NCBI RefSeq assembly: GCF_022538055.1
Contig: NZ_JAKZAM010000031.1
Location: 1-63,317, forward strand
From: Cognataquiflexum nitidum
Lineage (GTDB): Bacteria > Bacteroidota > Bacteroidia > Cytophagales > Cyclobacteriaceae
Direction: 5' to 3'
Length of the DNA: 63,317 nucleotides
The stretch's first letter is position 1. Every line of letters begins with the position of its first letter. Below the pieces are notes generated by a model, which was not told the origin of the DNA, made no database searches, and worked only from the letters and a program-made list of their open reading frames with translations. Of the stretch, positions 26,958-36,275 are shown piece after piece. A program made the translations under genes and the position numbers.

Positions 26958-28054
26958 TGAGCAAAAAGATTAATCACTTCCTCAGGACTGGGAGTATTTC
27001 TGTAATGGTATTTTTTGAGAACCACTCCATCCCTGATCAACATGACACCGGGATTGGAACGCATGATCGTTTTGATAACAGTAGCATCCCCCTGATAACC
27101 TTCAATCCCCCAATTTCTTGAGGAAATCAAAGCCTCGATTTCGTCTACAGAAGATGCTGCCACTAGGATAGGTGAAATACCGCTTCCCTTAAGGCCGACA
27201 ATCATGTCATCAATTTCGGCAAGATGGTCGGTATTCATTTTCCCGATAAAAGTCACAAAGATCACTGCTTTATTTCCTGTCAAAATGCCTTCTGTAAAAT
27301 CGCCCTCCTCGTTCCAAACGGCAAAATCAGAAATCTTGGGAAGAGCATCTTCATTGACTAGGACCATATCCACAAATTCGTAGGATTCATCAGTTGGGTA
27401 TTGGTCAAGTATTACCTCCTGCCCATCCTTTTTCATAATGTAATTATATTGCAATGGGGCAGAAGGCTTCATTGCTGTTGTAATATTCACGCCCTCTTTA
27501 TAGGCTCTAAAATCGATAAATGGCAAGTTGCGGATTGCTGTAATTGCCAATAAAAATGACAGAACCAAACTACCACGAACAGACCATTTGGCCCATGAAG
27601 GGCCTTCATTAGAAAGGTCTTTTTTGAAAAGAAACAGAATTCCAATTAAAACCAATAAAATCACATCTTTTGTAAATGACTCCCAAGGCGTCAGCTTGAT
27701 GGCATCCCCAAAGCATCCACAGTCAGTAACTTTATTGAAATATGCAGAATAAAAAGTAAGGAAAGTGAAAAACAAAATCATGATTCCCAAAGCCCAAACT
27801 GTCAACCTTAACCTTACTCCAAGTATAAGCATCACACCCAAGACTACTTCTGCCACTACCAAAAATACAGCTATTGGCAATGCATAATCTTTGAATATGT
27901 AAAAGAAAGAAGCGATATCATTAGAGAAAACATCAAAATACTCTTCTAACTTAATGGAAGTACCAACGGGATCGTTTACCTTGATCAGGCCGGAAAAAAT
28001 AAACAGGCCACCAACCAAGAACCTGATGATATATAATATGGTTTGCTTAAACAT
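26954..28054 (-). CDS. DoxX-type membrane protein with thioredoxin-like C-terminal region (BT_3928 family)
   Basis: The 366-residue protein has four to five transmembrane segments in the first half, starting IIRFLVGGLFIFSGLIKVNDPVG, the DoxX/MauE opening motif. A conserved cysteine pair occurs in KVTDCGCFGDAIKLTPWESF, as in MauE and vitamin K epoxide reductase-like redox membrane proteins. The C-terminal periplasmic or cytoplasmic part (about 200-366) looks like a thioredoxin-fold remnant without a CxxC. The start lies a few bases inside the DUF1599 3' end. A role in membrane thiol chemistry is inferred. Confidence 0.83.
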   Translation of the reverse strand: MFKQTILYIIRFLVGGLFIFSGLIKVNDPVGTSIKLEEYFDVFSNDIASFFYIFKDYALPIAVFLVVAEVVLGVMLILGVRLRLTVWALGIMILFFTFLTFYSAYFNKVTDCGCFGDAIKLTPWESFTKDVILLVLIGILFLFKKDLSNEGPSWAKWSVRGSLVLSFLLAITAIRNLPFIDFRAYKEGVNITTAMKPSAPLQYNYIMKKDGQEVILDQYPTDESYEFVDMVLVNEDALPKISDFAVWNEEGDFTEGILTGNKAVIFVTFIGKMNTDHLAEIDDMIVGLKGSGISPILVAASSVDEIEALISSRNWGIEGYQGDATVIKTIMRSNPGVMLIRDGVVLKKYHYRNTPSPEEVINLFAQ

Positions 28055-28592
28055 GGTAATTCAATTTTATTAAACAGAAAACAGCATAATTTATCATATC
28101 CTGGTAATTGGCCTCAATCCCTTCTGACACCACCGTCATTCCCTGATTGTCCTCGATTTGCTTCACGCGGTAAAGTTTCATCAAGATGATATCTGTCATA
28201 GAAGATACCCTCATATCTCTCCACGCTTCCCCATAATCATGGTTTTTGTTTTCCAACAAGCCTCTTGTATCCTCTACCCATTTATCATACAATGGTTCAA
28301 ATTCAGCGTAGGGAATCTCCAATCTAGAATCGTTTTGGTACGAAATCTGAATCAGTGCAATGAGGCAGTAATTAATAATGCCTACGAACTCATCAACTAT
28401 AGGATCGTTGACTTTCTGATTTCCCTTTTCTTGAATGGATCTTATCCGCTGCGCCTTTATAAAAATCTGATCAGTAATGGAAGGAAGTCTTAGTATTCGC
28501 CATGCCGTTCCATAATCCAAGGTTTTCTTCTTAAAGAGTTCTTTACAATGGGCGATAACTTGATTATATTCGCTAACAGTTTGCGTTTTCAA
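28047..28592 (-). CDS. DUF1599 family protein
   Basis: The family contains two related repeats with YGTAWR and YGEAWRDMR motifs, both visible (KTLDYGTAWRILRLPSITDQI and KNHDYGEAWRDMRVSSMTDII). DUF1599 proteins are Bacteroidota proteins distantly linked to nucleotide-modification domains; their function is unknown. No ATG precedes the family start. A TTG at 28592 gives 181 residues beginning at the family N-terminus (KTQTVSEYNQVI); the longer frame to 28736 would run antisense through folP. The 3' end overlaps the DoxX gene by eight bases, so the group is DUF1599-DoxX-aroK. Confidence 0.83.
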   Translation of the reverse strand: MKTQTVSEYNQVIAHCKELFKKKTLDYGTAWRILRLPSITDQIFIKAQRIRSIQEKGNQKVNDPIVDEFVGIINYCLIALIQISYQNDSRLEIPYAEFEPLYDKWVEDTRGLLENKNHDYGEAWRDMRVSSMTDIILMKLYRVKQIEDNQGMTVVSEGIEANYQDMINYAVFCLIKLNYHV

Positions 28593-28608
28593 TTTATTTT
28601 CAATTTTA

Positions 28609-29493
28609 ATGATTCCTGATCCACAATCAATTTCCGCCTCCGAATATATATCATTTCCCACAAAAATAACATTCTGTTCCAAAGGAAAGATATTGGTTTT
28701 GGATAGACCTTGGGTAATGGGAATATTAAATGTCACGCCGGATTCTTTTTTTGAAAAAAGCAGGGTTCAAAATTCCAACGAAGGTTTTTTGAAAGTTTCA
28801 GAAAGAATGATTTCAGATGGAGCAGATATTTTGGATATCGGAGGTTACTCAAGCAGGCCAATGGCTGAGGATATTTCAATCGAAGAAGAATTGAAGAGGA
28901 CAATCTCAACTATTGAAAAAATCAAAAATAATTTCCCGGAAACATTGATATCCATAGATACCTTCAGGTCAAAAGTAGCAGTAGAATCAGTAAACGCCGG
29001 AGCTGATTTTGTCAACGATATCTCAGCGGGCGAACTCGATCCGGCTATGATACCGTGTGTAGGAAAGCTAAATGTTCCTTACATTGCTATGCATATGAAG
29101 GGAAACCCAAGAACAATGGTAGGGGAAACAGGATATAAAGATCTTTTATTGGAAATATCAAATTATTTTTCTCAAAAAATTAACACATGCAAGAAAGCTG
29201 GCATTAAAGATGTGTTGATCGATCCGGGATTTGGATTTGCTAAAACTTTGAAACAAAATTATTGGATTCTCAAAAATTTGGCTTATTTTAAAACAATTCA
29301 AGCTCCTATCATGGTAGGCATCTCAAGGAAATCAATGATTCAAAAAATACTAAATGTCCCTGCTGATGATACACTGAATGGTACAACTGCCTTAAACATG
29401 ACTGCCCTTATAAACGGAGCGAACATTTTGAGAGTACATGACGTGAAAGAAGCCAAAGAAGCCATTAAACTTTATAAAGAAATTTACCCTTGA
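28609..29493 (+). CDS. folP: Dihydropteroate synthase
   Basis: FolP joins p-aminobenzoate to hydroxymethyl-dihydropterin pyrophosphate in folate synthesis and is the sulfonamide target. The 294-residue protein has RPWVMGILNVTPDSFF (residues 33-48), DGADILDIGGYSSRP, DFVNDIS, YIAMHMKGNP and the late IDPGFGFAKTLKQN and RKSMIQ blocks. Those cover all conserved substrate-binding loops. It is divergent from the DUF1599 gene with only 16 bases between start codons, and its stop overlaps the cdaA start (TTGA). Confidence 0.95.
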   Translation: MIPDPQSISASEYISFPTKITFCSKGKILVLDRPWVMGILNVTPDSFFEKSRVQNSNEGFLKVSERMISDGADILDIGGYSSRPMAEDISIEEELKRTISTIEKIKNNFPETLISIDTFRSKVAVESVNAGADFVNDISAGELDPAMIPCVGKLNVPYIAMHMKGNPRTMVGETGYKDLLLEISNYFSQKINTCKKAGIKDVLIDPGFGFAKTLKQNYWILKNLAYFKTIQAPIMVGISRKSMIQKILNVPADDTLNGTTALNMTALINGANILRVHDVKEAKEAIKLYKEIYP

Positions 29494-30359
29494 CATTACT
29501 TTTCAAAATAGGTTTTTTAGAAATATCCGTTGTGAATATCATCGATATCACATTGGTGAGCATTCTTATTTATCAAGTTTATAAACTTTTAAGAGGCAGT
29601 GTAGCAATTAAAATATTCCTTGGCTTCTTATCGATTTACTTGATATATCTTATGGTAAGTGCCTTGAGGATGGAGCTTTTATCCATTATTTTAGGGCAAT
29701 TTATGGGAGTAGGTGTAATCGCCGCAATAATAATATTTGCTCCTGAGATTCGTAAATTCCTCTTAATCATTGGTAGATCTTCTTTCCTTTCAAATGAGAA
29801 TTTTTTTCAGGAATTGCTGTTTTGGAAGAAGAGAGAAAGCCATGCCTTTAATATTAATCCAATAATTGAAGCATCAAAAAGTCTCTCTGGTACAAATACC
29901 GGCGCCTTGATGGTTTTATCAAGCAATACCGAATTAAAATTTTATGCTGAAAGTGGGGATATTTTGGATGCCCAGATTTCAAAAAGACTGCTTATTTCTA
30001 TTTTTAATAAGTATAGCCCCTTGCATGATGGAGCTGTCATCATCTATAATGGAAAAGTAAAAGCCGCAAGGTGTATTCTTCCTGTGACAGAGAGGGAGGT
30101 ACCGGCACAATTTGGCCTTAGACATCGTGCAGGTATAGGAATGTCAGAAGCAACAGATACTTTGGTTTTAATAATTTCAGAAGAAACCGGCCAGGTCTCA
30201 TTAGCAAAAAATGGTAAAATCCTTCACAACTTATCATTTCAGGAGTTACGCGAATTGATCAATGATTACCTCTCAGGGGTCGATATTGATGAAAAATTCG
30301 AATCAATTTCAGTCTTTGAAAGAACAAAGCTTAAAAAAGTCACTCCAACAAGTGCATAA
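29490..30359 (+). CDS. cdaA: Diadenylate cyclase (c-di-AMP synthase)
   Basis: CdaA makes cyclic di-AMP from two ATP and controls potassium and osmotic balance. The 289-residue protein has three N-terminal transmembrane segments (to about residue 85) and a DisA_N cyclase domain. The catalytic motifs are DGA in YSPLHDGAVIIY and RHR in GLRHRAGIGMSE. Translation appears to start at a TTG whose last two bases belong to the folP stop (TTGA), so it is coupled to folP. The folP-cdaA order recurs in Bacteroidota. A weak A/T-rich hairpin follows (30359-30393). Confidence 0.94.
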   Translation: MTLLFKIGFLEISVVNIIDITLVSILIYQVYKLLRGSVAIKIFLGFLSIYLIYLMVSALRMELLSIILGQFMGVGVIAAIIIFAPEIRKFLLIIGRSSFLSNENFFQELLFWKKRESHAFNINPIIEASKSLSGTNTGALMVLSSNTELKFYAESGDILDAQISKRLLISIFNKYSPLHDGAVIIYNGKVKAARCILPVTEREVPAQFGLRHRAGIGMSEATDTLVLIISEETGQVSLAKNGKILHNLSFQELRELINDYLSGVDIDEKFESISVFERTKLKKVTPTSA

Positions 30360-30417
30360 AAAAAAGTCCAAAAATTAAATTTTAGACCTTTTTTAATTCT
30401 TCAAAGCAAATCTACTA

Positions 30418-30609
30418 CTATAATTTTTTTACGTTAATAGCATTAAGGCCTTTTTTGCCGTCCTTAACATCATAGGTCACTTTGTCATTTTGGGCTACTT
30501 TGTCCACAAGTCCTGTGGCATGGACAAAAACATCATTTTGAGACTCGTCATCAACGATAAAACCGAATCCTTTTGCATCGTTGTAGAATTTTACTGTTCC
30601 GGTAAGCAT
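30418..30609 (-). CDS. Cold-shock domain protein
   Basis: The 63-residue single CSD protein has RNP1 (KGFGFIVDD, residues 13-21) and RNP2 (VFVHAT, 27-32) motifs that bind single-stranded RNA or DNA. It starts TGTVKFYNDAKGFGFI as in CspA-type proteins. Such proteins act as RNA chaperones, at low temperature or in growth phase control. It is a monocistronic gene divergent from the SixA-like gene and convergent with cdaA. Confidence 0.94.
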   Translation of the reverse strand: MLTGTVKFYNDAKGFGFIVDDESQNDVFVHATGLVDKVAQNDKVTYDVKDGKKGLNAINVKKL

Positions 30610-30698
30610 GATAAATTTTAAAATTTTGTGGTTAAATGTCCTTTAAATGTAAATATACTAGTTGACAAAACAAAAATTTATTTTGCTAAATTGCCCCT

Positions 30699-31187
30699 AT
30701 GAAAAAGCTTGTTATTATCAGGCATGCCAAATCTTCTTGGGATGATCCCTTCCTAAATGACCATGAAAGACCACTTGCTGATAGAGGTCTTAGAGATGCT
30801 CCAAAAATGGCAAAAAGGTTAAAAAAGGAAAAAATCTATCCCGACGCCATCATTTCTTCGGATGCAGAAAGAGCAAAAACGACTACCTTAATAACAGCAG
30901 AATCCTTGGATTTCCCAACCAAAAAGATCGATTTCAGGAAAGATTTATACCATGGATCTGTAAATCAAATCATGTCAGAAATAAAAAAAACCGGTGATAA
31001 CGTCAAAACTTTATTCTTGGTTGGGCACAATCCAGGATTGAATGACCTGATTTGGAAATTAGGTGGTGAAATAGACAACCTTCCTACTGCAGGACAATTT
31101 GGGTTAAAATTCGATATCAAATCATGGGATGAAATAAGTGCAAAAAATGCAAAATTCTGGTTTTTTGATTACCCAAAAAAGGACTAA
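30699..31187 (+). CDS. SixA-like histidine phosphatase
   Basis: The 162-residue protein belongs to the histidine phosphatase (phosphoglycerate mutase-like) superfamily. The phospho-accepting histidine is in LVIIRHAKSSWDD (RHA, residues 8-10), with the second catalytic histidine in LFLVGHNPGLNDL. Short length and the RHAKS form are like SixA, which dephosphorylates phosphohistidine domains, but the substrate here is unknown. Cytoplasmic; it stands alone. Confidence 0.9.
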   Translation: MKKLVIIRHAKSSWDDPFLNDHERPLADRGLRDAPKMAKRLKKEKIYPDAIISSDAERAKTTTLITAESLDFPTKKIDFRKDLYHGSVNQIMSEIKKTGDNVKTLFLVGHNPGLNDLIWKLGGEIDNLPTAGQFGLKFDIKSWDEISAKNAKFWFFDYPKKD

Positions 31188-31219
31188 AAAAATAGATCCC
31201 AAATTACTATTAATAAAAC

Positions 31220-31957
31220 CTAAAAATCTCTAACATCCAGAATCACCCCATCAAATTTTTCTGCATTGTCAATTAGGTATACAATTTTTTCAGCTGCAGA
31301 TTCAGGACTACTCAAATTTCTGTTCTCTTTGAGTGCCAAGAATTTTGGTAAGGAGGAAAAAGCATCCGAGGAGGCATTTCTGATTTCTAACTGCATATCC
31401 GTATCCACCACACCTGGTGCGACTGCAAAAAATCTGATTCCATTTCGATCGAGGTCAGCCTCATTTTGTGCCGTTTGAGTAAGAATATTCAAAGCTGATT
31501 TGGAAGCCGAATACCCTGACCAGCCATCTATGACTTTGGAGGCTGCTCCGGAGCTTATATTCACCACAATTTTTTTCGCTTCCTTTGCTAATGTGTATTT
31601 TTTTACGAAAGCATTCATTAAAATAGCAGGTGCAATTGTATTGACTTTAAAAATCTGATGGATGCTTTGATGGGGTAACTTACCCAAATGGTTAATTTCA
31701 CCGATCAATCCGGCATTGTTTATCAACACGATTCGTTCAAATTTTCCGTCAGGGAAAATATAATCAAGCCTGTTTTCCAAGTGTGACAATTCATTAAGGT
31801 CGCAGATTACATGGCGGTAATTGGGATGGGATATATAGGATGGATTCCTAGCTATACCTATAACTCTGGCAGAGTTCCTTTGGAGTATCTGCCTTACCAA
31901 AGCCTCACCAATACCCTTACTAGTACCTGTGATAATAAAAAGCGATCCAATTGACAT
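31220..31957 (-). CDS. Short-chain dehydrogenase/reductase
   Basis: The 245-residue protein is a classical SDR. The NAD(P)-binding glycine motif is TGTSKGIGEAL (residues 11-21), the NNAG motif is INNAG, and the catalytic triad is Ser in VVNISSGAASK with Tyr and Lys in YSASKSALN. The overall look resembles sepiapterin reductase-like SDRs (VDTDMQLEIR near the end). The substrate cannot be assigned. Monocistronic on the minus strand between the SixA-like gene and hslU. Confidence 0.9.
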   Translation of the reverse strand: MSIGSLFIITGTSKGIGEALVRQILQRNSARVIGIARNPSYISHPNYRHVICDLNELSHLENRLDYIFPDGKFERIVLINNAGLIGEINHLGKLPHQSIHQIFKVNTIAPAILMNAFVKKYTLAKEAKKIVVNISSGAASKVIDGWSGYSASKSALNILTQTAQNEADLDRNGIRFFAVAPGVVDTDMQLEIRNASSDAFSSLPKFLALKENRNLSSPESAAEKIVYLIDNAEKFDGVILDVRDF

Positions 31958-32065
31958 GGTTCAAATATTAAATATTTTGAAACAACCCAATAAACAAAAC
32001 TCCGGACCACTTGGTATTGCCACAATGTAGTCCGAGGTTTTAAATCTGAAGTTAAAATGTCTCTC

Positions 32066-33469
32066 TCAAAGAATATACTGCGAAAGATCTCTGTTTTTCA
32101 CCAACGAGGTCAATCTTTCTTGTACCATTTCTTGGGTAATCATGATTTTTGAATTCGCCTCTATGGTATCAGGGACTTCAAAAAGGAAATCGTTGAGCAA
32201 GTGACTCATGACTGTATGTAACCTTCTTGCGCCGATGTTTTCCACTTCCTCATTGATCTGAAAAGCCAACTTGGCGATCTCTCGAATGGCATCATCATTG
32301 AAGTCAAGATAGACCTCTTCTGACTCAAACAACGCCTGGTATTGTTTGGTCAGGGCATTCTTAGGCTCTTTCAATATCCTATAGAAATCATCCTCTGTAA
32401 GGCTATTCAATTCCACTCTAATCGGAAACCTTCCTTGAAGTTCGGGGATCAAATCTGATGGTTTTGCTACATGGAATGCTCCCGCGGCAATAAACAAGAC
32501 ATGGTCCGTATTGATGATACCATATTTGGTATTGACAGCACTTCCTTCCACTATGGGAAGCAAATCACGCTGCACACCTTCCCTACTTACGTCAGGTCCA
32601 GATCCGCCTTTACCGCTTTTTGAGGCTATTTTGTCTATTTCATCAATGAAGATAATGCCATTGTTTTCAGCCAACCGAAGAGCTTCCTCTTTTACCTCGT
32701 CAAAATCCACCAACTTTGAGGTTTCCTCTTCCATCAGTATCTTTCGTGCTTCGGCAATGGTAACCTTTCTTTTTTTGGTTTTTTTCGGCATCATTCCGCT
32801 GATCATATCCTGAATCCCCGCCATACTCGCATCATCCATCATACCGTTACCGATCATCCCGATACCTACAGGAGGGCTTTGCTTGACATTGATCTCCACC
32901 TTGCGTTCTTCCAACTCCCCATTTTTCAGTTTCTCTCTGAATCTGTCGCGGGTTCTTTCATTCAATTCATCGTCAGGAGCATGTTCGGGGTTAAAATCTA
33001 TCGAACCAGAAACTGCCGGCCGGATAAAACCAGCTGTTTTGACCGGTGGTATCAAGATATCCAAAATAGCCTCCTCCACTGCATCTGCGGCCTTACCTTT
33101 GACTTCTTCATTCTTTTTTTCCCTAACCAAATGCACAGATTGCTCTACAAGGTCACGGACCATACTTTCCACATCTCTTCCCACATATCCCACCTCGGTA
33201 AACTTGGAAGCTTCCACTTTGGTAAAAGGAGCATTGGCAATTTTCGCCAACCTTCTTGCAATTTCTGTCTTTCCAACCCCCGTAGAACCAATAAGGAGTA
33301 TATTGTTTGGCACAATATCTTTTTGGATATCCCCTTTAACATTCATTCTTCTGATCCTATTGCGAAGGGCTATTGCTACATTTCTTTTGGCATCATGTTG
33401 CCCAATGATATATTTATCAAGTTCTGCAACAATCTGTTTAGGGGTCAAATCACTAAAATCGTTTCTCAT
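32066..33469 (-). CDS. hslU: HslU ATPase subunit of the HslUV protease
   Basis: HslU unfolds proteins for the HslV peptidase. The 467-residue AAA+ protein has Walker A GSTGVGKTE (about 57-65), the pore-loop GYVGRDVE, the intermediate domain (about 110-245), Walker B GIIFIDEIDKIA, and the arginine-finger region LQGRFPIRVEL. The conserved C-terminal tail ends RDLSQYIL and would dock into HslV. Full length. No hslV gene lies in this window, although the two are often adjacent in other bacteria. Confidence 0.96.
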   Translation of the reverse strand: MRNDFSDLTPKQIVAELDKYIIGQHDAKRNVAIALRNRIRRMNVKGDIQKDIVPNNILLIGSTGVGKTEIARRLAKIANAPFTKVEASKFTEVGYVGRDVESMVRDLVEQSVHLVREKKNEEVKGKAADAVEEAILDILIPPVKTAGFIRPAVSGSIDFNPEHAPDDELNERTRDRFREKLKNGELEERKVEINVKQSPPVGIGMIGNGMMDDASMAGIQDMISGMMPKKTKKRKVTIAEARKILMEEETSKLVDFDEVKEEALRLAENNGIIFIDEIDKIASKSGKGGSGPDVSREGVQRDLLPIVEGSAVNTKYGIINTDHVLFIAAGAFHVAKPSDLIPELQGRFPIRVELNSLTEDDFYRILKEPKNALTKQYQALFESEEVYLDFNDDAIREIAKLAFQINEEVENIGARRLHTVMSHLLNDFLFEVPDTIEANSKIMITQEMVQERLTSLVKNRDLSQYIL

Positions 33470-33660
33470 ATTATTGGCTTTAAAACGTCCTTCATTTATT
33501 TAATGAGGTGCATTTCCTGAAAACATTTGATCTACCGGATACACCGAAATACATTTTGATGTAGGAAGAACGTATGATTTTTGGCTGATTAGTACGAGTC
33601 AAATCCGCCAAAAATGGTAATTAGGATAAATCTACTCCATTGCTTCAGATTACAATCCCA

Positions 33661-36150
33661 TCAGGCTATATGCCTGTTATTTTCGGATTCTTTAGGAAAG
33701 GAAAAGACCATAGGATCATCAACTTTGTATTTCATCAGGGCTATTCCCAGTACTTCTTCGACCTTGTCTACAAAATGGAACTCTACTCCTTTGATATATT
33801 CATTATCGATTTCCTCGATGTCTCTTTTATTATTTTTACAAAGAATTATTTCTTTGATTCCTGCTCTTTTTGCTGCAAGAATTTTTTCTTTAATTCCACC
33901 CACAGGCATAACTTTGCCACGTAGAGTTATCTCACCTGTCATGGCCACCTTAGATTTTACTTTCCTTTGGGTAAAAATGGATGCCATAGCTGTCAGCATT
34001 GTGATCCCTGCAGAAGGCCCGTCCTTAGGCACCGCACCGGCAGGGACGTGAATGTGAAGGTCATAATAATCAAACAGGCGGTCATCAATTCCCAATTTAT
34101 CCGCTTTTGATTTAAGATAGGAAAGTGCTGTCATAGCAGATTCTTTCATTACTTCACCCAATTGACCTGATAAGGTCAGCTTACCTTTTCCTTTGCTCAA
34201 TGAAGTTTCAACGAAGAGTATTTCACCACCTACAGATGTCCAGGCTAAACCAGTAACGACACCTGCAGTACTATTGTCCTGATACATTTCCTTATCAAAA
34301 ACCTCTCCTCCCAATATCTTCCTCACCATACCAGTAGTGATTTTTTTATCATATTCTTCCTCCATGGCGATGGATTTTGCAAGGTTTCTGACCACTTTCC
34401 CAATCGCCCTCTCTAGATTCCTTACACCGGATTCTCTGGTGTAGTCTTCTATAATTTTACCAATTGCAGCCCTGTCAAAAGAGATATCCTTCGCCTTTAG
34501 ACCATGTTCTTGACGCTGTTTTGGAATAAGATGCTTTTTGGCTATCTCAATTTTCTCTTCGAGGGTATACCCCGTCACTTCAATGATCTCCATTCTGTCC
34601 CTAAGTGCAGGCTGAATGGTGTCCAATGAGTTGGCTGTGGCAATAAACAAAACCTTGGAAAGGTCGTACTCCACTTCCAAATAATTGTCAACAAAAGTAC
34701 TGTTTTGTTCAGGGTCTAAAACTTCCAAAAAAGCGGAAGAAGGATCACCTCTAAAGTCCGAACTCAATTTGTCAATCTCATCCAATACATATACAGGATT
34801 GGAATATTTGACTTTCTTCATGTTCTGAATAATCTTGCCGGGCATAGCGCCAACGTAGGTTTTTCTATGGCCCCGAATTTCAGCTTCATCGTGAAGTCCA
34901 CCTAGCGACATTCTGATATATTTCCTTCCAAGTGCCGTTGCAATGGATTTACCCAAAGAGGTTTTACCTACTCCCGGAGGTCCATAAAGACACAATATAG
35001 GTCCTTTGAGGTCTTTCTTGAGTTTTAATACTGCTAGGTATTCTATGATCCTATCCTTGACTTTTTCAATTCCGTGATGGTCTTTGTCCAAAATAGCCTT
35101 GGCTCTTTTGAGGTCAAAGTTATCTTCTGTCGTTTCATTCCAAGGGAGCTCAACCAAAGTCTCTGCATAATTCAATGCGATGGGATATTCTGCAGCAGAA
35201 GGGTTGATTCTAAGTATCTTATCAAGTTCTTTTTCAAAATGCCTAGCAACTTCCTTTGGCCATTTTTTCAAAAGCCCTTTTGTACGGAGCTCTTCGACTT
35301 CTTTTTCCGGACCTTCTTCCCCAAGCTCTGTTTGAAGAACTTTCATCTGCTGTCGGAGAAAATAATCCCTCTGCTGCTGGTCTATGTCTGTATGGACTTT
35401 CTTTTGGATCTCACTTTTGAGTTCGAGCATCTGAATGTCCTTCATCATAAATTCCAACAAAAGCGTTGCCCTTTCTACACCGTCATTGATTTCCAATAGT
35501 TTTTGCTTGGCTTCCACCGGAGCATTGATGTTGGAAGAAAGAAAATGGGTAAGAAAAGCGGTATTGTCTATGTTGTCTAGTGCCACTTGTGCTTCTCTAG
35601 GAATCTCAGGATTGAGATGCAAAATCTTGGCTGCAGAATCTTTCAAAGATTCCTCCAAGGCCTTGATTTTTTTACTGTTTTTGGGAAAATTTTCTTCCAG
35701 GTATTCTACTTTGGCCATAAAATATGGATCCTCGGTAATGGTTTCAGTGATTTGAAACCTTTTTTTACCCTGAATGATGATAGTAGTATTGCCATCAGGA
35801 AGAATGATCATTTTGATGATCTTGGCCAAAGTACCGACATGATATATATCGTCCCAAGAAGGATCGTCGTTTTGGGCATTGATCTGAGCACAGACTCCGA
35901 TGAGTTTATCTCCTTTCTGGGCTTTTTTGACAAGTTTGATAGAACGCTGCCTTCCGACGGTAATTGGAATGACAACTCCCGGAAACAACACTGTATTACG
36001 AACTGAAAGAATCGGGATATCAGTGGAAAAATTCTCCGGCTGCTGTAGACTTTCGTCTTCGTCGTCAGCGATCAGCTGTATCAAGTCGCCTTCGCCGGCA
36101 TAGTCACCTGTTATCATCGATTGATATAATTGGTTTTCAAAATTGTTCAT
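33661..36150 (-). CDS. lon: ATP-dependent protease Lon
   Basis: Lon degrades misfolded and regulatory proteins. The ATG at 36150 gives 829 residues beginning MNNFENQLYQSM. Parts in order: N-terminal substrate domain (about 40-240), coiled helical region, AAA+ domain with Walker A CLYGPPGVGKTSLG and Walker B VYVLDEIDKL. The protease domain follows, with catalytic serine in PKDGPSAGITM and lysine in GGIKEKILAAKRAG. The C-terminal tail is long and charged. Its first 12 codons and its upstream region recur as a fossil at 39859-40020. Confidence 0.96.
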   Translation of the reverse strand: MNNFENQLYQSMITGDYAGEGDLIQLIADDEDESLQQPENFSTDIPILSVRNTVLFPGVVIPITVGRQRSIKLVKKAQKGDKLIGVCAQINAQNDDPSWDDIYHVGTLAKIIKMIILPDGNTTIIIQGKKRFQITETITEDPYFMAKVEYLEENFPKNSKKIKALEESLKDSAAKILHLNPEIPREAQVALDNIDNTAFLTHFLSSNINAPVEAKQKLLEINDGVERATLLLEFMMKDIQMLELKSEIQKKVHTDIDQQQRDYFLRQQMKVLQTELGEEGPEKEVEELRTKGLLKKWPKEVARHFEKELDKILRINPSAAEYPIALNYAETLVELPWNETTEDNFDLKRAKAILDKDHHGIEKVKDRIIEYLAVLKLKKDLKGPILCLYGPPGVGKTSLGKSIATALGRKYIRMSLGGLHDEAEIRGHRKTYVGAMPGKIIQNMKKVKYSNPVYVLDEIDKLSSDFRGDPSSAFLEVLDPEQNSTFVDNYLEVEYDLSKVLFIATANSLDTIQPALRDRMEIIEVTGYTLEEKIEIAKKHLIPKQRQEHGLKAKDISFDRAAIGKIIEDYTRESGVRNLERAIGKVVRNLAKSIAMEEEYDKKITTGMVRKILGGEVFDKEMYQDNSTAGVVTGLAWTSVGGEILFVETSLSKGKGKLTLSGQLGEVMKESAMTALSYLKSKADKLGIDDRLFDYYDLHIHVPAGAVPKDGPSAGITMLTAMASIFTQRKVKSKVAMTGEITLRGKVMPVGGIKEKILAAKRAGIKEIILCKNNKRDIEEIDNEYIKGVEFHFVDKVEEVLGIALMKYKVDDPMVFSFPKESENNRHIA

Positions 36151-36192
36151 AAAGGACAATATGACAGACAAGCTGTCAAGTAAATATTAAAA

Positions 36193-36229
36193 TAAAGAAG
36201 AACCTTCAAATTAAGAGGGTTCTTATATT
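36193..36229 (-). terminator. Hairpin between the IPT/TIG lipoprotein gene and lon
   Basis: AAGAACC (36198-36204) and GGTTCTT (36218-36224) pair on the minus strand and are followed by a T-rich tract. A better-preserved relative (AAGAACCTT/AAGGTTCTT) occurs in the duplicated copy near 39943-39968. Confidence 0.55.
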
Positions 36230-36275
36230 AAAATCAATGAATATGCCAAGGATATTTTAAGTACAAATTGGCAGG

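Noticed and set aside
32879..33520. Antisense frames of more than 200 codons over hslU
   Set aside because: They are shadows of a highly conserved AAA+ gene with no independent evidence.
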